The notes under the pieces: generated by a model | What the model was told of the DNA's origin: nothing | Seen by the model: only the letters and a program-made list of their open reading frames with translations | Databases searched by the model: none | NCBI GenBank assembly: GCA_964475955.1 | Contig: CAYYZY010000085.1 | Coordinates: forward strand, 1 to 31,425 | Origin: DATKZH01 sp964475955 | Lineage (GTDB): Bacteria > Planctomycetota > Planctomycetia > Pirellulales > Thermoguttaceae | Length of the DNA: 31,425 nt | Direction of reading: 5' to 3' | Translations under genes and position numbers: made by a program | Shown here: positions 15,980-24,490 of the stretch, one piece after another | Layout: the number at the start of each line of letters is the position of its first letter | Position numbering within the stretch: the first letter of the stretch is position 1

Positions 15980-17689
15980 CTACGGAGCCGGTTCGCGCTC
16001 GTCGCGCACGAAAAGCGCGATCGCGACCTCGGAATCCTCGCTCCCTTCAAACGTCCGCTCGACGACGCGCGTCCTCCCCGGCGGCGAACCGTGGGCGAAG
16101 TCCTTCCGCTCGGAAACCCGCCACACGCGCGGTCTCGACTCCGTCACCGGGTGCTCGTCCGCGGTGTAGATGATCTCCTCGGGGCGAAGCGAGGCCACGT
16201 GCCCCGTGTGCCCGGGGCCGGCGGCACCGCCGAACGGGCAGCGCACGTCGAGTCGTCGGAGACCGAGTTGCCGGGCCGTGTGCCGGAGGCGGTTCACTTC
16301 GGCGGGGCCTCGCACGACGACCAGGTCCCCCGGTTGATGGTGCTCGCCCAGGAAACGGACGGCCTGCACGGCGGCGTGCTCGCCTTTGGGGTAGAGGTGC
16401 CTGGCGTCGGACAACCCCAAAACGGCCGCAACGACCACGATCGCCCCCAGCGCGAGGCGTTCGGTCCGCGTCGGCAGCGAGGCGACCAGCACGCCCCACA
16501 GCCCGAACAGGCCCACCTGGGCGAACGCCAGGTAGCGGACTTGCAGCAGCGGACGGCCGCCCAGGATCGACACCGCCAGGCAACCGACCCACGGCACCCC
16601 CGCCTGCAGCAGGAAGAACCAGCCGACCGGGCCGCCGCGCCGCGCGACCGCCAGCGCGCCCGCCGCCAGCAGCACCAGCAGCACGGGCAGCGCCGCGGGC
16701 ATCACGTAATCGAGGCCCGTGGCCCAGGCGGTAAACGTGAGCGTGGTCTGGAGCGTCGTCTGCGGCGGGATCCAGAACGCCTCGAGCACCTCGGTCGCCT
16801 GGTGGTGGAAGACGGGGAGCCACGGGCTGTACAGCGCGAAGGCCACGCCGACGGCCAGCAGCAGCCCGGCGGCGTGGGTCTTCGCCCGGTCGCGCCGCTC
16901 GTAAGCGCCGCGTTGCCGCAGGCCGCCGACCGCCACGGCGGCCACGTAGACGGCCTGGGCGAGCAGCGCGAACAGCGCGAAGTGGTGCGTGTAGAGAAAC
17001 AGGGCGGCGACCGCGCCGCAGGCCGTCCACCACCGCCAGGGCCGCGCGGCGCGCATCGCCCTGAGCACGAGCCACGCCGAGAGCGCCGCCAGCAGCATGC
17101 CCAGGCCGTACATGCGGGCGCCGCGCGAGGCGATAATCTGGAGGGGATGCACGGCGGCCACCAGCGCGGCCGTGCCGGCCCCCCAGCGGGCCGCGCGCCG
17201 GAGACTGGCACCGCGCGCCGTCGCTGTCTCGTTCGAGCCGTCCTCCGGAGGCCCGCGAGACGGGATCGGCCCGTGGGCGAGCGCTTCGTAGACCAGGCAA
17301 TAGACCATGAGCACGGCCGCGGTGCCGAGCACGGCGGAGAGGCTCCGCATGGCGGCGGTCGAGTCGCCCCAGGCGGCCGTCCACGCCTGGAGCATCAGGA
17401 AGTGCAGCGGCGCGTGCCCGTCGCGCCCCACGCGGTGGAGCATTTCCCACGTGGCGTACTGCGTCACCCGCCAGGAGAACGACTCGTCGGTGGTGATGTA
17501 GGGCGCGGCCAAGCGGTGCGCTCGCAACCCGGCAGCGGCGGCCACCAGCACCGCGAGCGCAACGGCTTTCGGAAGCGGACGAGCGAGTGCGGCTTTTCTG
17601 GGAGGAATATGCGCCGAGGGGACGACCTCCCCCGAAGGAGCCTGGGGAGTCGCCAGGCTCCCCGTGGCCGACTGGTGAACCGCAGCCAT
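15980..17689 (-). CDS. Polytopic GT-C/GT39-like glycosyltransferase
   Basis: 569 aa from the ATG at 17689 (GAGGG 6 bases upstream); the open frame continues to 17773 without a better start. After a basic N-terminus there are about ten hydrophobic segments. The first extracytoplasmic loop carries TTDESFSWRVTQYATWEML, matching the acidic pair at the equivalent place in PMT/ArnT-type enzymes, which transfer sugars from polyprenyl-phosphate donors to proteins or lipids outside the membrane. A soluble C-terminal domain of about 150 residues (from HHQPGDLVVVRGPAEVNRL) follows. The downstream methyltransferase-pseudopilin gene starts 10 bases after this stop, and its ribosome site overlaps this gene's end, indicating translational coupling. 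The acceptor is unknown; cell-surface glycan or pilin modification is a guess from context. Confidence 0.85.
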   Translation of the reverse strand: MAAVHQSATGSLATPQAPSGEVVPSAHIPPRKAALARPLPKAVALAVLVAAAAGLRAHRLAAPYITTDESFSWRVTQYATWEMLHRVGRDGHAPLHFLMLQAWTAAWGDSTAAMRSLSAVLGTAAVLMVYCLVYEALAHGPIPSRGPPEDGSNETATARGASLRRAARWGAGTAALVAAVHPLQIIASRGARMYGLGMLLAALSAWLVLRAMRAARPWRWWTACGAVAALFLYTHHFALFALLAQAVYVAAVAVGGLRQRGAYERRDRAKTHAAGLLLAVGVAFALYSPWLPVFHHQATEVLEAFWIPPQTTLQTTLTFTAWATGLDYVMPAALPVLLVLLAAGALAVARRGGPVGWFFLLQAGVPWVGCLAVSILGGRPLLQVRYLAFAQVGLFGLWGVLVASLPTRTERLALGAIVVVAAVLGLSDARHLYPKGEHAAVQAVRFLGEHHQPGDLVVVRGPAEVNRLRHTARQLGLRRLDVRCPFGGAAGPGHTGHVASLRPEEIIYTADEHPVTESRPRVWRVSERKDFAHGSPPGRTRVVERTFEGSEDSEVAIALFVRDEREPAP

Positions 17690-17820
17690 TTCATTCCCTC
17701 GGGGCACTACAGACGTACTGGGACGCTTCGCGCCCTGAGGCATGCCCCCAAGGCACTTCGCCAGTCGGACCACGCCTGGCGTGACACATGCTGAATGGCG
17801 CGAAGGGTCACACCGAGGAA

Positions 17821-17855
17821 GACGCGTCTATCACGAAGTAGACGCCTCTATCACG
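17821..17855. repeat. Short direct repeat at the 3' end of the Cys-rich gene
   Basis: GACGCGTCTATCACG (17821-17835) and GACGCCTCTATCACG (17841-17855) differ at one base and repeat with a 20-base period. The second copy encodes the last residues of the Cys-rich protein and the first copy spans its stop codon, so the protein end may have arisen by local duplication. Confidence 0.6.
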
Positions 17856-18229
17856 CACTCGGAGTCTGGGAACCGCCCAAAGTACCCAACAAACCCGAGA
17901 CAGCCACTTGCCTTCCCCGGTATGTTGGGGCACTCCGGGTTGCAGTACTCGTAATTGTACACGTCCACGTACGTCAGAGGGTCCGGGGATTTGCAGATTG
18001 CACCCTCACCGCCTGGTGCCAGATGGTACACCTGGGTCCACCCCGGAAGCGAGCAGATCGCGGAAGTAAGGGTCTTGCGACAGTTGTAAGCGCCCGAGCT
18101 GCCGGTGACCTGCCAACAGCTCACTTCCAGACACTCAGTATTGCAGTCCGCCAGGCACAAGAGGCCAAAGCCGGCCGAGCACCAGACCACGACAAGGTAG
18201 AGTATCACACGGTAACGTTGTACTGCCAC
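17831..18229 (-). CDS. Small exported cysteine-rich protein of unknown function
   Basis: 132 aa. I chose the GTG at 18229 because GGAGG lies 7 bases upstream; a TTG two codons earlier overlaps that ribosome site. Residues 8-27 are hydrophobic (ILYLVVVWCSAGFGLLCLA), a signal peptide probably cut before DCNTEC. The mature protein then has 10 cysteines spread over about 105 residues (DC, TEC, VSC, NC, IC, IC, YC, EC, GC, EC) and several Tyr and Gly, consistent with a disulfide-bonded extracellular domain. I recognise no family. Base composition here is visibly less GC-rich than in nearby genes. It is the last gene of a three-gene unit with the LolA-like and DUF1573 proteins. Confidence 0.75.
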   Translation of the reverse strand: MAVQRYRVILYLVVVWCSAGFGLLCLADCNTECLEVSCWQVTGSSGAYNCRKTLTSAICSLPGWTQVYHLAPGGEGAICKSPDPLTYVDVYNYEYCNPECPNIPGKASGCLGFVGYFGRFPDSECVIEASTS

Positions 18230-18296
18230 GATCAATCCTCCTCACAACATTTGAAGAAATGCAGGACACAAACGGCACAGGAACGCAATTCTCACC

Positions 18297-19586
18297 TCAC
18301 ACAGCGTGTTTACGCCACAGCCTGAGAGATACGAGTAGAGTAACTAGAATGAGAGCGCCAGCAACACCCCACCGCCACGACCACGAACGGGGCTTCTCGT
18401 GAATGCCGGCCAGTCCGGTTTCCGTCTCAGTCAAGTCCTCGACGGTCTTTGCGCGCCTCCATTCCTCGTCGAGGATGATTCGCTTCTTTCCGCCCTCGCG
18501 CTGGATGTACTCGACGGGCTCCGTACCGGCCGGACCCGTAGTGTCGTAAACCAGGGTGTCCACGGGGAATTCAAGCGTGAATCGGTCTGCGGGAAACTCG
18601 CAGTTGACCCTGGCTTCGACGATCGTCGCCTCCACGGAACGGTCGAACTCCCCGTTGGGGAAGTGGTCCACGCGTTTCCAGCCCGCGGGGAGAGGACGTA
18701 AGTTCTCAATAACCCCGTGACAATAAGGCCAATCATGCAGGACGAAATGCGTTTTTCCCGGCATTTTTGGGGTACTTGTGGTGTGAGAACGAGTCTCATC
18801 ACGGGCTTTTTGAGAAGTTACGAGAGGACCGTGAGCGGGGTCTTGCTCGTAGGAGATGTCCCACTGGGACGTGACCACGTGGGCTGCCTTCCGGAGAATT
18901 CGCCGAACGGAGAAATCCTGCTCCGGGTCGAGCCAAAGAGATTCCACGACGGGTACCGTAGGCTGCGTCGTACGGCGCAGGATGACGCACCGGGTTCCGT
19001 CCACCATCCCGTGGCCGGCAGCGACGGCGTATTGCCGGAGGAACTCGTTGCCGTAGCGAGATACTCGGAAGTGAAGGTAGAGGGGTTTCAGGTCAATGAG
19101 GTGGTACACGTGGTCGGATTCGAGAGGGAGAATCGCGCCCTGGTGACGGAAAGCGCCGGGCACGTGTTGCCCATCGAGTCTCTTGTACACGCGGCCGTCG
19201 CACACGTCGACCGATTCGTGGGGGAGATAGCGACCGTGGTCCACATAGAGGCGAGGCTGCGTATCGGCGAAGCGGACCTTCGAACCGTCGAACTGAAGTT
19301 CGCGGTCGTACCCCTGCTCATACGTCTCTCGATCGGTAATCGTGCCGGCGGGCTCGGATCCCGGCGAGGGCTCGAACGCGCCGACGCTCAGCTCGCCCGG
19401 CGCACGAGACAGCACGCGGACCTCGGTCCATCGGAAGTCACCCGAACGGACCCTCGCCTCGCGCCGCCTCCACGCCTCGGCGATCTGGTCGAGCGTGGCG
19501 CTCGGCCCGTCGGCGGCGTGCGACGCGGCGGCCGCGACAATCAGGTTCATCGCCACACAGACAACCACGCGGGACCATCGAGCCAT
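18297..19586 (-). CDS. Exported LolA-like protein with C-terminal membrane anchor
   Basis: 429 aa from the ATG at 19586 (GAGAGG upstream). Residues 1-25 are a signal peptide (VVVCVAMNLIVAAAASHAAD). The mature part begins LDQIAEAWRRREARVRSGDFRW, like planctomycete proteins that start with a short helix before a LolA/LppX-type open beta-barrel, and continues with repeated strand patterns (YVDHGRYLPHESVDVCDGRVYKRLDG style). Near the C-terminus a basic or proline linker is followed by WRWGVAGALILVTLLVSLRLW and RKHAV, a single transmembrane helix with a positive cytoplasmic end. So the protein should be anchored in the inner membrane with most of its mass outside. It may sense or carry lipid or a surface polymer. 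It lies 56 bases after the DUF1573 gene and 67 before the Cys-rich gene. Fold assignment is tentative. Confidence 0.8.
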   Translation of the reverse strand: MARWSRVVVCVAMNLIVAAAASHAADGPSATLDQIAEAWRRREARVRSGDFRWTEVRVLSRAPGELSVGAFEPSPGSEPAGTITDRETYEQGYDRELQFDGSKVRFADTQPRLYVDHGRYLPHESVDVCDGRVYKRLDGQHVPGAFRHQGAILPLESDHVYHLIDLKPLYLHFRVSRYGNEFLRQYAVAAGHGMVDGTRCVILRRTTQPTVPVVESLWLDPEQDFSVRRILRKAAHVVTSQWDISYEQDPAHGPLVTSQKARDETRSHTTSTPKMPGKTHFVLHDWPYCHGVIENLRPLPAGWKRVDHFPNGEFDRSVEATIVEARVNCEFPADRFTLEFPVDTLVYDTTGPAGTEPVEYIQREGGKKRIILDEEWRRAKTVEDLTETETGLAGIHEKPRSWSWRWGVAGALILVTLLVSLRLWRKHAV

Positions 19587-19642
19587 GACTGCCTCTCCCT
19601 GTCGTCGCGGATCGTTACCCGGACCTGCACCGTGTGCCGGTT

Positions 19643-20776
19643 TCACTGACTCCCGCCCGACTTGCCCTCCACCCCGTAGTAGTCGACCTTGAGCGCGATC
19701 TCCCGGGCCGGCCGGCCCGAGGCGTGCCGCACTGTGAAGCGGACCTCCTGCTCCTGCCAGCGCAGGGCGACCGCTCGTTGGCGCACGCGGAAGCACGGCA
19801 TCCCCTCGATGTCCGCCACGCGTTCCACCGAGAGGCCGCCGGCCGGATCGAACGACGTGCCGGTGACCTCGAACGGCTTGCCCGTGCGCGAGTGGAGCGT
19901 CACCACGTCGTCGTCCGATTCGCCCAACGCGAGGCTGCCCAGTGAGACGGCGGCCGGCTGAGGGCGCACGTCTTGGAGCACGTCCATCGCGACCGGCAGG
20001 GAGACGGGCGGGAGCGTGCCGCCCGAGGGCGTCGCGGCGCGGAGCACGACGTCGAACCGGTAGCGGCCGACCGGGGCATCGTGGCGGGGCGCGACGCGAA
20101 CCCGGTAGCGCGTCGGCTCGTCGACCGGCTCCATGGCGACGCGGGCCGGGGCCTCGCCGTCGATCGCGGCCGCAAGCTCCGCCAACGGCACCGCGGCGGT
20201 GACTTGGGCCGTTTGCGGCTCGAACGCCCCGCCCTCGACGAGCGTGTCGCCGAAGCCCAGCCTCGAAGGCGAGATCCGGAGCGGCCTGGACACCACCCCT
20301 TCGAGCTTCCACCCGCCGTGCTGGGGCAGCCCCCCCTCGATGACCGGAACGATCCGTGCCGAGAAGGGGCGCCGCTCGGAGTCGCTCCCGCAGGACTTGC
20401 ACGAACTGCCGGCGGTTAGGTCGAGCGTGACACGAACCCGCGCCTTCCCCCCAGGCGGAAGGGCCACCGAAGAGGGGACGACTTCCGCACAACGGCAGGA
20501 AACCAGGAACCGGCGCACGACGACCTTCCGGGACGAGCCGTTGTGGATCGGGAGCGTCCAGCCGAAGGCCGCTTGCTCCCAGGCTTCGCCGAAGTCCAGC
20601 GATTCCGGGGGAATCTCCAGATGGGCGTTCTCGAACCCCCGAACGAAGTGCGCTTGCCCCCACCACAGACCGGCCGCCGACCCGCCCGCAAGAACCGCGA
20701 CGACGATCAGCACGCGGCTTGAAACGCCCCACCGCGGCGAGGATTTCGCCCCAAGATGGCCCCCCGGTCCGGCCAT
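19643..20776 (-). CDS. DUF1573 domain protein, membrane-anchored or exported
   Basis: 377 aa from the ATG at 20776, with GGGAG 6 bases upstream. Residues 18-42 are hydrophobic (VLIVVAVLAGGSAAGLWWG), a signal anchor or uncleaved signal. LDFGEAWEQAAFGWTLPIHNGSSRKVVVRRFLVSCRCAEV (about residues 60-100, given here in parts: LDFGEA, NGSSRKVVV, VSCRC) is the DUF1573 pattern: an Ig-like fold with a conserved Cys pair. A second SCKSC motif follows, and two further Ig-like segments make up the rest. Function is unknown; the family is common in Bacteroidota and Planctomycetota envelopes. It heads the three-gene unit reading to 17831, with a near-consensus promoter upstream. Confidence 0.88.
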   Translation of the reverse strand: MAGPGGHLGAKSSPRWGVSSRVLIVVAVLAGGSAAGLWWGQAHFVRGFENAHLEIPPESLDFGEAWEQAAFGWTLPIHNGSSRKVVVRRFLVSCRCAEVVPSSVALPPGGKARVRVTLDLTAGSSCKSCGSDSERRPFSARIVPVIEGGLPQHGGWKLEGVVSRPLRISPSRLGFGDTLVEGGAFEPQTAQVTAAVPLAELAAAIDGEAPARVAMEPVDEPTRYRVRVAPRHDAPVGRYRFDVVLRAATPSGGTLPPVSLPVAMDVLQDVRPQPAAVSLGSLALGESDDDVVTLHSRTGKPFEVTGTSFDPAGGLSVERVADIEGMPCFRVRQRAVALRWQEQEVRFTVRHASGRPAREIALKVDYYGVEGKSGGSQ

Positions 20777-20847
20777 GGCGATCTCCCGGAAAGCCAGAAA
20801 GGACGGCTTCGACGGCCGGCCGCAACGAGAAGATGCGACTCCGTGCG

Positions 20848-20875
20848 ATTATCCCCCGGCGAAGAACTGTGTCAA
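20848..20875 (-). promoter_or_regulatory. Near-consensus sigma70 promoter for the DUF1573 unit
   Basis: Minus strand: -35 TTGACA (20875-20870, 6 of 6), 16-base spacer, -10 GATAAT (20853-20848, 5 of 6). Transcription would start near 20841, giving a leader of about 65 bases before the ATG at 20776. This is the best promoter match in the window. Confidence 0.8.
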
Positions 20876-20934
20876 TAACCTATATGGTTGCCCCTTGCCC
20901 CCCCCGAAAGTTCAGGGTCCTTGCCCTGGCAAGC

Positions 20935-21171
20935 TTACTGGGAGGCCAAGACGCTACACGGTAAACGGTACGTCGCGGCCGCCCGTAATCCCCTCTTCGG
21001 CGACGTTCCCGTTGATCCGGAACCAGTCGACCGACGGCCGGGCAGCATCGAGGGGATGCGACAACACGGATCGAGATCCGCAGCTTGGTCGGCGGCTGGC
21101 GCGGCCGCGGGGCCGAACGGCCAACCGACGGCGGCCCATGCGGCGAAGACCGTCAACGTGCGGAGGATCAT
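20935..21171 (-). pseudogene. Small exported ORF overlapping the rhamnosidase stop, probably frameshifted
   Basis: The ATG at 21171 overlaps the rhamnosidase stop as ATGA, a classic coupled arrangement. The first 30 residues (MILRTLTVFAAWAAVGWPFG, then PAAAPAADQ) are a good signal peptide. After about residue 35 this frame becomes Ser/Gly/Arg-rich without protein-like character and ends at 20935 (78 aa). Another frame over the same bases reads SVDWFRINGNVAEEG and then ITGGRDVPFTV before a TAG at 20954-20956, which looks far more like a real protein. A frameshift near 21070 would join the signal peptide to that tail. Either a sequencing indel or a decayed gene fits. Family not recognised. Confidence 0.45.
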
Positions 21172-24100
21172 CGGAGGGACTCCTTCTCGCGGTACGGCGT
21201 GAGCGTGACCGGCCCCAGCAGGCCGGAGGGCTTGAGTTCCCAGACCGAGGCGTCGAACGGCTTGTACATGTGGCTGACGAAATTGATGTCGTGGAACTTC
21301 TTCCAGTCGACCCCGCGCACGTCGAGGTCGCGAATGCGGTTGGCCGAGAGGTTCGTGACCTCGATCGCCAACTCGTTGGCGCCCGGTTGGAGCAGGCCGC
21401 CCAGGTCGATCCGGAACGGGTGCGCGACCACGACGCCCGCGGGCTTCCCGTTGACCCACACCCGGGCGCTCTCGCGCACGTCGCCCAGGTCGAGCGTCCA
21501 GACGTCGGCCGGCCGGGCGGGGACGTCGACGGTGATCGTATACCGGGCGGCGCCGGCGAAGCGCTTCGCCTCCTCGTCGGGGGCTTGCGTCCAGCAGTGC
21601 AGCTCGTCGGTCGAGAAGCCCTCGGGCAGCACCGGCCCGCCCTCGACGAACTCCACGCACCACGTCCCTTGCACCGGCACCGGCTCGCCCGCGGGCTCGA
21701 CGGCCGGCCACGCCGGGCCTTCGACTTGTTCCTCGCCAAACGCCCGGAGCACGCGGGTGTCGCCGGGCCGCATTTGCAGGTAGACCTCGGTTCGGGGCCC
21801 GTCGGTGCGCACCGGGGCGACGCCCGTGCGCGCGGTCATCGGGTCCATCAGCACGACGGAGCGGCAGGGCGGCGCGAGGGGGATCCAGCCGTCGACGGCG
21901 TCGGCCGAGTGGTTGGCCACGAAGTAGGCCACGTGCGAGGGCGTCCTGCGGCGGATGAACTTCAGCCCGGAGTCGACCATCGGCTCGCGTTCCACGCCCG
22001 CGGCCGCGACGAGCGCGGCCAGGTCGTCGCCCACGATCAGCTTCCCGCGGCCAACGGTGGCCACTCCGTCGGGGCCGAACGTGAGTTGGCCGAAGAGCGC
22101 GTCGAGGCGCTTGCGACGGGCGTCGCCGTCGAGCCAACCGGGGACGTCGGCCGGCAGGTGTTTCCAGACCAACACGACGGCGCCGGCCTCGGCGAGGCCC
22201 AGGAGCCGCTCGGCGGTGCCCACTTTCATGAAGGTCGCCGCCGGCACGAGCAGGGTGCGGTACTCGCCCCCTGCCGTGCGAAGCGCCCCTTCTTCCGAGC
22301 GAACGGCCGCCAACTGCCGGTCGGAGACGAAGTCGAAGGTGTAGCCGCGGTCGATCATCCACTGGCCGGCCTCGCCGCACGGGGTCGCCTCGATCCACTC
22401 GGGGTGGTGCACCGAGAACCGCAGTTCGCGCCGGCCCTCGCCCATCCATAGGTCGTAGACCGGCCAATAGAGGAGCACGTCGCCGGCGGCGGTGCCTTCT
22501 TGGAGCACGCTTTGGCAGCGGGTGATGTAGGCGTTCAGGGCGGGCACGTCGCGGAAGATCGAGTTCCGCGCGTTGGCCTCGGTCGACGCGTAGAACAGCC
22601 AGCCCGGCCAGGCCGTCTTCTCCGGGGCGAAGCAGATGCCGTGGTAGTAGATGCAGTTGATTCCGTTGACCAGCAGGTTGTCCGACTCGGCCTTGACGTG
22701 CGCGAGGGCCGTGTGGAAGTGGTTCCGCAGCCAGGTGAAGCTCTCGGAGATGACCACGTCGCGCCCCGCCACGTGCGCGGCCGAAGAGGCGAACCGGTTG
22801 ACCAGGTCGCTCTGCCGGTCGGGACGAATCAGGTCGGGATCGCGGCGGAAGCCGGGCATGCCGAAAACGGACGCCCCGAACACCTCCGTCTCGGGGAACT
22901 CGGCCGCCGCGTACATGTCCAACAGGTTGGCCGGCGCCCCGTGGGCCTGCATGCGCAGGCCGCTGCCGCGGGCGTTGCTCCAGTCGACGATTCGGCCCAC
23001 GCACTTCAAGAGCAGGTCGGAGAGCGTTTCGCGGTAGTCGCACACGACGCGGCGGCACTGGTCCGGGTCGCCGCGGCCGGCCAGCGCCTCGGCGTGCTCC
23101 TCCAGGGAGTACCCTCGCAAGCGCTCGAACGCCTCCGGCATTTCGGGGCACCAGTTGCCGGGGTTCTCGAACGAGTCGTAGTAGAACGCCCGGGGCGAAA
23201 GGCCGTCGCCCTCCTCGAAGCGTTGCGACATCCAGTCGAGATGGAAATCGACGGCCGCCCGGCTGTAGGGGTTGATCGTGAGCCCCTCGCCGCCCGGCCC
23301 GGCCCGCTTGACCTTCGCCCGGTTCGGCTTGGCCACGATGCGGTCCCCTTCGACGGCGAAGTTCTGCTCGGCGTACTCGGGCGTCACGTGCGGCCCGCCC
23401 ATGCGCCAGCCGGAGCTAGGCGTGAGGTCGACGTTCATCCCCAGGCGCTTGCCTTCGGTCACCGCGTGGTTGAACATGGCGAACCACTCGGGCGTGAAGA
23501 CGTCGAGGAAGCGTTCCTCCTCGCCGCGGACCCCGTAGATCCCGATCGCGCCCATGTTGCCCCAGCCCGCGCGGCGGTACGTCTCCAGGTTCCAGGTGAC
23601 GTCGTCCTTGGTCACCGCGCTTCCCGGCCACCACCAGTAGGCCCCGGGCCGCGACTCGGGGCGAACCGCCGGCCAGCCCAACTCGCTGCCCGAGCCCTCC
23701 TCGGCCAGAAACGCGGCGGGGGGCGTCCACGAGGGGGTGGTGGGGGCGTAGTCTTCCGCGCGGTCGGGCGTGGAGCAGGGGAACGCGCGGAAGTCGTCCA
23801 TCGCCAGGCGATTGCCGGCCGGGTTGCGCGAATTGCCGTGGTAGACGCCGACCGCGCGCACCGGGCCGTAAGCCATCGTCGGCCCCCAGCGGAACCGCTC
23901 GCCGTCGGTCGACCAGGCCGCCCGAACGTACCTCTCTCCCACGCGCACCAGGCGGAGGATCAGCGTTTTCGCCCCTTCCAGCTCGACGGCCGCCGAATGG
24001 GCCACGCTCGGCTGTTCCGGCCCGTCGCCGAAATACCAGAACCGCAAGGCGTTCCCGCTCGGCTCGAAGAAGAAGAGCAGAAGCCCGGTGCGGTCCTCCG

Positions 24101-24467
24101 GCGCGGTGCCGTTCGCGCTCAGCGCCAGGCCGGCGAAGTCGTGCTCGTCCGGCGGGTAGTCGCTCGGAAAGAGGCGGACCTCGACCGCCTCGCCCGCGGC
24201 CGGCAGCAGGTCGTCGCGCAGGAGCACCTGCTGCTGGGCGTTGCGCGTGCCATCGGTGTAGGCCCACTGCAAGCGCCCGTCGACGACCGTGTATCCCGGC
24301 TCGGCCCCGGGCCCCTGGGTCAACACGGTGGCCGTCTGCCATGCGGGATCGAGCGAGTCGCCGTCGAAGCGGTCGGCCCGCGCGCCCGCCGGCGCGGCCG
24401 GCGCGGCAGCCCACGGCCAGCTCAGCAACGAAAGCGCGCAGAGAAGCGTTAGGAGGCGGTGGATCAT
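21168..24467 (-). CDS. GH106-type alpha-L-rhamnosidase, exported
   Basis: 1099 aa from the ATG at 24467 (AGGAAGG upstream); the frame continues upstream antisense to the Gfo/Idh gene but without a start that makes sense. Residues 1-26 are a signal peptide (LTLLCALSLLSWPWAAAPAAPAGA). Residues about 28-200 look like a concanavalin/laminin-G-type beta domain (FDGDSLDPAWQ ... DDFRAFPC). The catalytic part from about residue 225 has YWWWPGSAVTKDDV and GWGNMGAIGIYGVRGEE, the pattern of GH106 enzymes, with long beta/alpha segments to about 880. A C-terminal galactose-binding-like sandwich follows (WTLDLGDVRESARVWVNGK). GH106 enzymes invert at rhamnosidic bonds in plant and algal polysaccharides. It follows the Gfo/Idh gene by 23 bases. 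The family call rests on motif resemblance, not a search. Confidence 0.85.
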   Translation of the reverse strand: MIHRLLTLLCALSLLSWPWAAAPAAPAGARADRFDGDSLDPAWQTATVLTQGPGAEPGYTVVDGRLQWAYTDGTRNAQQQVLLRDDLLPAAGEAVEVRLFPSDYPPDEHDFAGLALSANGTAPEDRTGLLLFFFEPSGNALRFWYFGDGPEQPSVAHSAAVELEGAKTLILRLVRVGERYVRAAWSTDGERFRWGPTMAYGPVRAVGVYHGNSRNPAGNRLAMDDFRAFPCSTPDRAEDYAPTTPSWTPPAAFLAEEGSGSELGWPAVRPESRPGAYWWWPGSAVTKDDVTWNLETYRRAGWGNMGAIGIYGVRGEEERFLDVFTPEWFAMFNHAVTEGKRLGMNVDLTPSSGWRMGGPHVTPEYAEQNFAVEGDRIVAKPNRAKVKRAGPGGEGLTINPYSRAAVDFHLDWMSQRFEEGDGLSPRAFYYDSFENPGNWCPEMPEAFERLRGYSLEEHAEALAGRGDPDQCRRVVCDYRETLSDLLLKCVGRIVDWSNARGSGLRMQAHGAPANLLDMYAAAEFPETEVFGASVFGMPGFRRDPDLIRPDRQSDLVNRFASSAAHVAGRDVVISESFTWLRNHFHTALAHVKAESDNLLVNGINCIYYHGICFAPEKTAWPGWLFYASTEANARNSIFRDVPALNAYITRCQSVLQEGTAAGDVLLYWPVYDLWMGEGRRELRFSVHHPEWIEATPCGEAGQWMIDRGYTFDFVSDRQLAAVRSEEGALRTAGGEYRTLLVPAATFMKVGTAERLLGLAEAGAVVLVWKHLPADVPGWLDGDARRKRLDALFGQLTFGPDGVATVGRGKLIVGDDLAALVAAAGVEREPMVDSGLKFIRRRTPSHVAYFVANHSADAVDGWIPLAPPCRSVVLMDPMTARTGVAPVRTDGPRTEVYLQMRPGDTRVLRAFGEEQVEGPAWPAVEPAGEPVPVQGTWCVEFVEGGPVLPEGFSTDELHCWTQAPDEEAKRFAGAARYTITVDVPARPADVWTLDLGDVRESARVWVNGKPAGVVVAHPFRIDLGGLLQPGANELAIEVTNLSANRIRDLDVRGVDWKKFHDINFVSHMYKPFDASVWELKPSGLLGPVTLTPYREKESLR

Positions 24468-24490
24468 GGAACGTCCCTTCCTCGTTCGAT

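Noticed and set aside
14681..17794. Plus-strand open frame of over 1000 codons opposite the glycosyltransferase and fusion gene
   Set aside because: The sequence is Arg-, Gly-, His- and Pro-rich noise. The minus strand carries the signal, membrane helices and pilin motif.
17831..18235. Start at the TTG at 18235 for the Cys-rich gene
   Set aside because: It is only 1 base from GGAGG, while the GTG at 18229 is at the usual distance.
20133..22451. Plus-strand open frame of 772 codons opposite the DUF1573 and rhamnosidase genes
   Set aside because: No recognisable motif and it contradicts the clear minus-strand domains.
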